From positions 1-48,041 of the forward strand of contig NZ_NHOY01000126.1 in assembly GCF_002252755.1 (NCBI RefSeq): a stretch of DNA of 48,041 nucleotides, written 5' to 3'. A program made the translations under genes and the position numbers. The notes under the pieces are model-generated. The model searched no databases. It was not told the origin of the DNA and was given only the letters and a program-made list of their open reading frames with translations. The stretch's first letter is position 1; the number at the start of each line of letters is the position of its first letter. This stretch comes from Halorubrum sp. Hd13. Its GTDB lineage: Archaea; Halobacteriota; Halobacteria; Halobacteriales; Haloferacaceae. Positions 42,673-48,041 of the stretch are shown here, in pieces.

Positions 42673-43578
42673 ATGAGCGAACCGGTACCGGTCGCCGTCC
42701 CGCGGAAGGGCCGGCCCCTCGAAGCGGTCCTCGAACGGATCGCGGCCGTCGGCCGCGAGGACCGGCTGGAAGGGCTCGCGGACGGCGTGAGCAACACGCT
42801 CCGCTACGAGAAGGCGATCACGAAAGGCCGCGTCGAGGCGGACGACGGCCCCTACGAGCGGCTGGCCGAGTACTCGGACCCGCACGCCGCGTCCGAGCCG
42901 GAGTTCACGCTGCTCCGCGACGACCGGGACGGGAAGCCCCGCCGCATCGTCTTCGACGCGGCGACCGTCGACCTCGGCGATGTCAGGCTGAAGCTCGTCG
43001 GCCGCGAGGAGCCGTTCCGCGCCCTCCGGACCCATGAGTTCGCGCTCGGATTCGATTCGGCGGACCTCGTGCTGGAGGAGGTCGTCGGGATCCGCCCGGA
43101 GGGGCTCGGCGAGATCGCCGACATCAACGAGCGGATCGACCCGGTCGACACCGACGTCCGCGTCGTCAACGGGCTCGGTGACACCGTGTACCACACCCTG
43201 ATGGCCCGACCGGAGCGGATCCAGCCGGGGACCGACCTCGACCGCGCGTTCCTCGCCGGCTACGAGGGGCCGCTCTGTATCTCGCCTCGGTACGAGCGGC
43301 TCGTTACCGCTGTGTTGGGGACGGACGCGCTCGACGGCGTCGAGTTCGTCTACCCGGACCCCGACGAGGAGGAAGAGGCGGGCATCGCCCGGGCTGGCGT
43401 CGGCGTCTATCTCACCGTCACCGGGTCGACCGCCCGCGATCACGGCCTCGTCGTCGGGGAACACCTCTTCCCGAGCGAGACCGTCCTGATGCGGAACGCG
43501 GTCGAAAGCGACCCGCGGGTCGAGCGCGCGATAGCTGCCCTCGACGTCGAGGACGCCGCCTCCGAGATCCGAATCTGA
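42673..43578 (+). CDS. HisG-like conserved haloarchaeal protein, unknown
   Basis: This 301-residue protein begins VPVAVPRKGRPLEAVLERI, very like the N-terminus of ATP phosphoribosyltransferase (HisG: IAVPNKGRL), and later has RYERLVTAVLG and VGVYLTVTGSTARDHGLVV, consistent with a periplasmic-binding-type fold. The typical HisG PRPP and DxGI segments are not evident, so it may be a paralogue with a different role. A GTTTTAGCC box about 28 bases before the ATG at 42673 supports the start. No his genes lie in the window. Confidence 0.65.
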   Translation: MSEPVPVAVPRKGRPLEAVLERIAAVGREDRLEGLADGVSNTLRYEKAITKGRVEADDGPYERLAEYSDPHAASEPEFTLLRDDRDGKPRRIVFDAATVDLGDVRLKLVGREEPFRALRTHEFALGFDSADLVLEEVVGIRPEGLGEIADINERIDPVDTDVRVVNGLGDTVYHTLMARPERIQPGTDLDRAFLAGYEGPLCISPRYERLVTAVLGTDALDGVEFVYPDPDEEEEAGIARAGVGVYLTVTGSTARDHGLVVGEHLFPSETVLMRNAVESDPRVERAIAALDVEDAASEIRI

Positions 43579-44087
43579 TCTCCACTGTTTCTATAGCGAT
43601 ATACGATACATCTGTTGCGGACGACCCGTGAGACGGGGCCCTCTGCTTCTTCAGTGAGGAGGCGCCAACTCTCATGCCGGGTGAGACGACGAGAGGACCC
43701 CTCAGTGTGAGGGACGGGCACTCGCTCCGGGAGCCGACCAGGGCCGGTCGACGCGGCGCTGTGCGCTTCTCAGCGGCGCGGTGGTCGCAGTGGGAATGAA
43801 AACTCGAAGGGACGCGTCTCGACGCGTAGGCCAAACCGAAAAGCGAGAGCGCGGCCTCCTGAGCGAGAGGTTCTACTCGAATTATGTTCCGCAGTATCCG
43901 GCGGTTTTGAGAACGGCCCCTATAATATATCCCATATTCTAGGACTAATAGACGATCAGTAAGTCCTAGAAACCAAGATACACACATCTTGGCGCCGCAT
44001 CGAGAGACCTATAACTCAGTATAAGTGACCTTATCCGGAATTGTGGGATAGATTGAAGTCGGCGGCCGGAGAAGCCGAATCCGAACG
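43579..44087. other. Intergenic region with several short stems, possible structured RNA, and a 10-bp inverted repeat
   Basis: Between the HisG-like gene and the DUF5805 gene lie about 510 bases. A promoter-like TATAGCGATATAC (43592-43604) is followed by stems 43625-43629/43633-43637, 43699-43704/43708-43713, 43735-43739/43746-43750 and 43812-43817/43822-43827. From about 43915 the DNA turns AT-rich (TATAATATATCCC) and includes the inverted repeat 43937-43971. Possible contents are a non-coding RNA and an integration or regulatory site. No convincing protein gene was seen. Confidence 0.5.
43937..43971. repeat. Perfect 10-bp inverted repeat upstream of DUF5805-integrase
   Basis: TTCTAGGACT (43937-43946) and AGTCCTAGAA (43962-43971) are exact reverse complements with a 15-base spacer. 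The site lies about 120 bases before the DUF5805 start in an AT-rich patch after TATAATATAT. It may be an operator for the ribbon-helix-helix-like DUF5805 protein, or a recombinase core site (inverted arms plus spacer is the classic layout). Confidence 0.8.
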
Positions 44088-44468
44088 ATGAGCGACGATC
44101 GCCGCTCGGTGAAGACGTACGTTCCCGCCGAGCAAAAGGATCGGTGGCGAGACCACGCGGACGAGCTCGGGATGTCACAGAGCGAGTTCGTCAGGACGAT
44201 GGTACAGGCCGGACGCCGCGGGTTCTCGACGGACGGTTCCGGGAAGCCGGCCGAACCCGATCCTTCCGGGTCTGACCCCGAGGGTGACGGCCTCGAAACA
44301 CGGGTGGAAGCGGCCCTCGCCGACGGGCCGCTCTCGTGGGAGGAACTCACCGAGGCGGTGGTCGGCGATTTCGAGGACCGGTTGCAGGGCGCGCTCGACG
44401 AGTTACAGGATCGCAACCGCGTTCGGTACAACGGCCGGAAGGGCGGGTACACTCTCACCGATGAGTAG
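44088..44468 (+). CDS. DUF5805-like DNA-binding protein (RHH-like N-terminus, winged-helix-like C-terminus)
   Basis: This 126-residue protein has an N-terminal part like a ribbon-helix-helix (SVKTYVPAEQKDRWRDHADELGMSQSEFVRTMVQAG), a Pro/Ser/Gly-rich linker, and a C-terminal winged-helix-like part (LSWEELTEAVVGDFEDRLQGALDELQDRNRVRY). It is found next to tyrosine recombinases in haloarchaea (family association, from memory). The stop overlaps the integrase ATG by eight bases, so they form one translation unit. It probably regulates or assists the recombinase, perhaps through the inverted repeat upstream. Confidence 0.82.
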   Translation: MSDDRRSVKTYVPAEQKDRWRDHADELGMSQSEFVRTMVQAGRRGFSTDGSGKPAEPDPSGSDPEGDGLETRVEAALADGPLSWEELTEAVVGDFEDRLQGALDELQDRNRVRYNGRKGGYTLTDE

Positions 44469-45495
44469 TGCCCGCGCGCCGGACGAGGTCTCGGACCCGG
44501 TAGGGTACTTCATCGAGGACCTCACGTATCACGGGAAGACGGAGCGCACCCGCGAGTCTTACGAGCGCGTCCTCCGTCGATTCGAGTCGTTCCTCGGCCC
44601 GGAGACGACGCCCGCGGCGGCGACGCACCGCGACTGCATGTCGTTCGTCCATTCGCTGCGCGGCGACGTGGCGGACAGCACGGTGGCGACGTACGCCGCC
44701 TACCTGCACCGGTTTTACGGATACATGACCGAGGTCGGCGTCTTCGAGGGGAACCCGATGACGCTCGTGATGGAGGAAATGGACGAGACGGTCGATAAGG
44801 ACCCCGCTCGCCGAGACATTCCCGTGCCGGTGATGCGGGAGTTCGTCGCCGAGATCCGCCATCCGCTCCATCGGGCCCTCGTCGTGACGCTTCTCAAGAC
44901 CGGGATGCGGGTCGGAGAGTGCTGTAACCTCGATCTCCGCGATCTCGCCGTCGACGACGCCGAGATCCGAGGCGAGTACGACCTCGGAACGCGTCACGTC
45001 CTCGCGGACCGCCCGAATTCGCTGTACGTGACGCCGGACGCGACCGTCGGCGAAGAGCTGAACGGCGAGGTGCGGACGGCGTCTAACAAGCGGAAGCGCG
45101 GGACGGTGATCCCCGTCGACGAGGAACTCGCCCGAACCCTGAAGCGCTGGCTGGCGATCCGCCCCGACAGCCCCTCGCCGGCGGAGCCCCTGTTCGTCGG
45201 TACGGCGGAGGGATGGGGCGAGCGGCTCGATCCGCAGGCGGTGCGACACGTCGTCGAGCGGTACGCCCGCGATGCGGGCTGGTACCGGACGGGCGGCGGC
45301 GCCGCCGAGAACGTCACGCCCCACTACTTCCGGCACTTCTTCACGACGCACCTGCGCGACAGGACCGGTGACCGCGGCGTGGTCAAATACCTGCGGGGCG
45401 ACGTCGCCGACGACGTGATCGACACTTACACGCACAACTGGGGCGATCAGGTCCGGGAGACGTACGAGGCGAACGTCTACCGACTGATGGGATAG
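44461..45495 (+). CDS. Tyrosine recombinase / XerC-D type integrase
   Basis: This 344-residue protein has a SAM-like core-binding N-domain (TRESYERVLRRFESFL, CMSFVHSLRGDVADSTVATY) and a catalytic domain. Visible catalytic residues: Arg in TGMRVGECCNL, Lys in SNKRKRGTVIPVD, His-x-x-Arg in HYFRHFFTTH, and the nucleophile Tyr in DTYTHNWGDQ. Its full length and intact tetrad suggest it works. It is the second gene of a two-gene unit with DUF5805. No tRNA or clear att duplication is visible, so it may be a resident Xer-like enzyme or the remnant of an integrated element. Confidence 0.92.
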   Translation: MSSARAPDEVSDPVGYFIEDLTYHGKTERTRESYERVLRRFESFLGPETTPAAATHRDCMSFVHSLRGDVADSTVATYAAYLHRFYGYMTEVGVFEGNPMTLVMEEMDETVDKDPARRDIPVPVMREFVAEIRHPLHRALVVTLLKTGMRVGECCNLDLRDLAVDDAEIRGEYDLGTRHVLADRPNSLYVTPDATVGEELNGEVRTASNKRKRGTVIPVDEELARTLKRWLAIRPDSPSPAEPLFVGTAEGWGERLDPQAVRHVVERYARDAGWYRTGGGAAENVTPHYFRHFFTTHLRDRTGDRGVVKYLRGDVADDVIDTYTHNWGDQVRETYEANVYRLMG

Positions 45496-45806
45496 TTTCG
45501 GGGACCGAATCGTATTTTGTTGGCTTGAAAGCAACGTGGATCGCGTCGCGAGTCGGACGCATAAATTATATGCCGCTATACGAATTTTCGCCCACGTCTG
45601 AATTCACGCTGTCCCCCCGAATCCCTCAGAGAGAACGAGAAGAGCGGCGCTCCCCGGAACGCCGATCGCACATCGTCGGTACGCGTTTCTCGATGACCGA
45701 TCGCAGGCGGAGCGAGGGCTGAGCCGCGGTCGGGGAAGCGGGACGTTACCTGAACACGTTCGGGGTATTCCCCAAGGGGGCAAAGGTCGTAGCGCGGGAC
45801 GAGCAC
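45496..45806. other. Intergenic region with AT-rich palindrome and stacked G/C palindromes
   Basis: After the integrase stop the DNA is AT-richer to about 45590 and includes GCATA/TATGC arms (45559-45563/45569-45573). The last 60 bases before the radical SAM gene hold three close inverted repeats: GAACACGTTC (45752-45761), GGGGTATTCCCC (45762-45773) and CCCCAAGGGG (45770-45779). The middle part shows nothing I can interpret. Confidence 0.55.
45752..45779. promoter_or_regulatory. Stacked palindromes upstream of the radical SAM gene (operator candidate)
   Basis: Three short inverted repeats abut or overlap in 28 bases, ending 27 bases before the ATG at 45807, where the core promoter should lie. 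A regulator bound here would block transcription of the radical SAM gene; the winged-helix protein at 46966 is a local candidate. Confidence 0.4.
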
Positions 45807-46901
45807 ATGTTCGACGACTTCGACGTTGACCGGCGTCCCTTCGTCCTGATCTGGGAGGTGACGCAGGCGTGCGGCCTCGCCTGTCGTCACTGTCGGGCGG
45901 ACGCGAAGCCGGAGCGTCACCCCGACGAGCTGACGACCGCCGAGGGGAAGCGGCTCCTCGACGACGCCGCCGAGTTCGGCGACGGCCAACTGGTCGTCCT
46001 GTCGGGGGGCGACCCGCTCGCCCGGGAGGACCTCACGGAATTGATCTCGCACGGCGACGACCTCGGCCACCGCATGACGCTTACGCCGAGCGGGACGGCG
46101 TCGCTGACCCCCGACCGCGTCGAGGCGCTCGCGGAGGCCGGCGTTCAGCGGATGGCGGTCAGCCTCGACGGCGCGACCCGAGAAAGCCACGACCGGTTCC
46201 GCGGCGAGCGGAGCTTCGGCGATACGGTGACTGCGGTCCGAGCGGCCCGGGAGGACGGGCTCCCGCTGCAGATCAACACCACCGTCTGCGCCGAGACCGT
46301 CGAGGAGCTCCCGGCGATTCGCGATCGGGTCCGTGACCTCGGCGCGGTGCTCTGGAGCGTCTTCTTCCTCGTGCCCGTGGGCCGCGGGCGGATCCTCGAC
46401 CCGATCTCCCCGGAGCGCGCGGAGGCCGTCATGGAGTGGCTCCACGACGTCGCCGAGGCGGAACGGTTCGGCGTCAAGACCACGGAGGCGCCGTTTTACC
46501 GCCGGGTCGGTCTTCAGCGCGACGGCGACGACGCCGGGGTCCGTCGACGCGGCGGCATCACGGCCGGCCGGGGGTTCGCCTTCGTCAGCCATACCGGAGA
46601 GACGTACCCGTCGGGGTTCCTCCCGAAGTCCGCGGGCAACGTCCGGGACCGGTCCGTGGTGGACATCTATCGGAACTCGGGCCTGTTCGAGTCGCTCCGG
46701 GAACCGGATCAGTTCGCGGGCAAGTGCGGCGCCTGCGAGTTCCGACGGGTCTGCGGCGGGAGCCGCTCCCGGGCGTTCGCGGCGACCGGGGACCCGACCG
46801 GAAGCGACCCGCTCTGTCCGTACGTGCCGGAGGGGTACGACGGTAAGCTACCGACGAGGCTGGAAGGCGAGAGTCGGGGCGTCACCGATGCGGCGGATTG
46901 A
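45807..46901 (+). CDS. Radical SAM/SPASM protein (heme d1/NirJ-AhbD-like group)
   Basis: This 364-residue protein has the radical SAM cluster motif CGLACRHC (Cys22, 26 and 29), LVVLSGGDPLAREDL, and VSLDGATRESHDRFRG, then a SPASM-type Cys-rich C-terminus: CGACEFRRVCGGSRSRAFA and SDPLCPY. The build matches proteins involved in heme or heme d1 synthesis (AhbD, NirJ) and a related halophile family (a TIGR04053-type group, from memory); the exact substrate is open. The ATG at 45807 (MFDDFDVDRRPFVLIWEVT) matches family N-termini. It converges on the regulator, 64 bases apart. Confidence 0.88.
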   Translation: MFDDFDVDRRPFVLIWEVTQACGLACRHCRADAKPERHPDELTTAEGKRLLDDAAEFGDGQLVVLSGGDPLAREDLTELISHGDDLGHRMTLTPSGTASLTPDRVEALAEAGVQRMAVSLDGATRESHDRFRGERSFGDTVTAVRAAREDGLPLQINTTVCAETVEELPAIRDRVRDLGAVLWSVFFLVPVGRGRILDPISPERAEAVMEWLHDVAEAERFGVKTTEAPFYRRVGLQRDGDDAGVRRRGGITAGRGFAFVSHTGETYPSGFLPKSAGNVRDRSVVDIYRNSGLFESLREPDQFAGKCGACEFRRVCGGSRSRAFAATGDPTGSDPLCPYVPEGYDGKLPTRLEGESRGVTDAAD

Positions 46902-46965
46902 GAGGGCGTATCGAGACCGCACCGTCGCCGTCTTGTTCGGCGGCGACCGCGGGCCGAACGCCCGA

Positions 46966-47769
46966 TCAGCGGTCGTCCGAATCGAGTACCCGGTGCGGGA
47001 TGTTCCTGTCGCGGAGTTTGGACGTGTGACGCGGGATCTCGTCTGTAACCGCCACCAACAGGACGTCGAGGCCGAGCATGCCGGCCTCGGCGACGCCATC
47101 GGCGGTTCCGAACCGGACGTCCGGGGTCGCGTCGCTCCGGGAAACGAGCGCGTACGCCTCCGTCCCGGCGACCGCGAGAAGCCCGCCTTCCGGGACGTGA
47201 TCCGATATCACGTCCGGATCGGGCGGGGCCTCGTCGGTGACGGTGGGCACGGGAAGCACGGAGACGGTCCCGGTGTCGTAGTCGACGACGCCCTCGAAGT
47301 CGGCGACGCCGACGGCCTCGCCCTTTTTACCGCTCGTGACAGTGACCGCGGTCGCGGTCCCGCCCGAGGGGTCGGCGTGGAGGACGCCGTCCCGCATCAC
47401 CAGTCCGACCTCGCTCCCCTCCGCCACGTTCCCGAGCGCGATGGCGGCGTCGACCTCGACGCTCCCGAGGACGTCGGAGTTCACTCGCTCGAGGTACGTC
47501 TCCAGGTCGTCGGTCCGGGAGATGAGCCAGTCGACGCCCTCCTTGGTCACCTCGTACCGGCCGCGACCCCCCTTCTCGACGTATCCGGCCTCGACGAGGT
47601 CGCGAACGTAATCGCTGACCGCCTGCGAGGTCACCCCGATCGTCTCGGCTATCTCGCCCTGACTCACGGCGGGCTGGCGGGCCGCGATCTCCACGAGCAC
47701 CTGATACCGCGTCGCGCTCCGCTTGTTCTCGAGGACGTCCGGCGATCCTCCGCCATCGGCGTCGGCCAT
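46966..47769 (-). CDS. Winged-helix (MarR-like) transcriptional regulator with C-terminal sensory domain
   Basis: This 267-residue protein has an N-terminal winged helix (RYQVLVEIAARQPAVSQGEIAETIGVTSQAVSDYVRDLVEAG then GRYEVTKEGVDWL) and a C-terminal part of about 170 residues (VVDYDTGTVSVLPVPTVTD, GGLLAVAGTEAYAL) of unknown ligand. The ATG at 47769 (MADADGGGSPDVL) follows AT-rich DNA with TTTATTTG, a plausible promoter. An open extension to 47940 is rejected because it runs through that promoter. It may control the neighbouring radical SAM gene. Confidence 0.87.
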   Translation of the reverse strand: MADADGGGSPDVLENKRSATRYQVLVEIAARQPAVSQGEIAETIGVTSQAVSDYVRDLVEAGYVEKGGRGRYEVTKEGVDWLISRTDDLETYLERVNSDVLGSVEVDAAIALGNVAEGSEVGLVMRDGVLHADPSGGTATAVTVTSGKKGEAVGVADFEGVVDYDTGTVSVLPVPTVTDEAPPDPDVISDHVPEGGLLAVAGTEAYALVSRSDATPDVRFGTADGVAEAGMLGLDVLLVAVTDEIPRHTSKLRDRNIPHRVLDSDDR

Positions 47770-47983
47770 TATCGGCTGTTCGGCGGCCGCAAATAAAGTA
47801 GTGTTGTATATCTGGCGGCCCGTTTGCGGCAGACGAGCCTGCTCGCCGATCGATGAAAACAGCGTTTCATTCGGAGGGGGTCGATCGCGTCGACCGCGGT
47901 CGCGTCGTATGGCTCGACGCCGCGTACGAGCGGGCGTCACGTCGGTCGGTCCCGACTATCAGTCAGAGATACCGGCGGCGGTC
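47770..47983. other. Intergenic region, with imperfect inverted repeat
   Basis: This stretch holds the regulator's promoter (TATATC and TTTATT on the minus strand near 47790-47812) and an imperfect inverted repeat ATGAAAAC/GTTTCAT (47853-47860/47864-47870, one bulged base). I see no gene in it. Confidence 0.4.
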
Positions 47984-48041
47984 CTACAGCGGGAGGACGC
48001 CGTCGTCGCCGTCGTCCGACCCGTCGTCGGTGGTGTCGTCG
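47984..48041 (-). CDS. C-terminus of an acidic protein, cut by the window edge
   Basis: On the minus strand the bases end in a stop at 47984-47986 (TAG) after DDGSDDGDDGVLPL. A run of Asp/Gly followed by a short hydrophobic end is typical of haloarchaeal C-termini. Only 18 codons are inside the window, so neither product nor family can be given. Confidence 0.45.
   Translation of the reverse strand, partial: DDTTDDGSDDGDDGVLPL

Noticed and set aside
45496-45806. Attachment-site duplication (attL/attR) for the integrase
   Set aside because: No matching direct repeat pair longer than about ten bases was spotted flanking 44088-45495, and no tRNA is near; a computed repeat search could still find one.
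1-48041. CRISPR arrays, rRNA, tRNA or full insertion sequences
   Set aside because: No regular repeat-spacer pattern, no T-loop plus anticodon combinations and no transposase were seen. The only recombination enzyme is the tyrosine recombinase at 44461.

Overview
The window looks like a chromosomal segment of a haloarchaeon, most probably Halorubrum or a close relative (inference). Signs seen directly: very high G+C, strongly Asp/Glu-rich proteins, Tat lipoproteins with an RR motif and a Cys lipobox, promoters with TTTA-type boxes about 27 bases before ATG/GTG (leaderless transcripts), and archaeal or haloarchaeal families (UbaA, PurS, Lhr, DUF2070, DUF5805-integrase pair). I see no rRNA, tRNA or CRISPR array.

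Layout. 1-439 is non-coding and packed with perfect hairpins. 440-10511 is a sulfur-trafficking locus: the E1-like activator UbaA, a small ubiquitin-like sulfur carrier ending in GGR, a CysM-like cysteine synthase, TusA, a single-domain rhodanese, a soluble GAF histidine kinase, a YeeE/YedE thiosulfate-type transporter, a Tat lipoprotein beta-propeller, a Tat lipoprotein with two rhodanese domains that lack their cysteines, a second propeller, and a DsrE-like protein. This is the best candidate for an undescribed system: uptake, extracytoplasmic handling and intracellular relay of sulfane sulfur toward cysteine, Moco and tRNA or protein thiolation.

10598-11212 is a cytidylate-kinase-like protein without the P-loop lysine. 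11330-12940 is an AT-richer island with small membrane proteins, a Tat lipoprotein and gene remnants. 12943-15774 encodes an Lhr helicase. 15799-18705 holds a small membrane protein and the purine genes purU (divergent), purS and purQ, with an odd 26-codon frame wedged between purS and purQ, then a VOC protein. 18764-19855 is an orphan HsdR-N type nuclease with different composition, apparently acquired. 19942-25473 is housekeeping: ilvD, a NYN nuclease, signal peptidase I, gcvT and two conserved unknowns.

25704-29897 groups a Cys-type molybdopterin formate dehydrogenase with moaC and nnrD, which links to the MoaD/UbaA functions at the left end. 30222-36675 is a cell-surface glycan neighbourhood: two GT4 glycosyltransferases, a DUF2070 membrane protein, a flippase-like protein and a sulfatase/phosphatase-fold protein, with a flavin-type PPOX protein among them. 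36772-39755 is a tightly overlapping proC-proB-proA operon. 39956-43578 holds a UlaG-like metallo-beta-lactamase protein, a long acidic coiled-coil protein and a HisG-like unknown. 43579-45806 carries a structured intergenic region, an inverted repeat, a DUF5805 protein and a tyrosine recombinase (a small integrative unit). 45807-47769 encodes a radical SAM/SPASM protein and a winged-helix regulator that converge. The last bases are the C-terminus of a minus-strand acidic protein.
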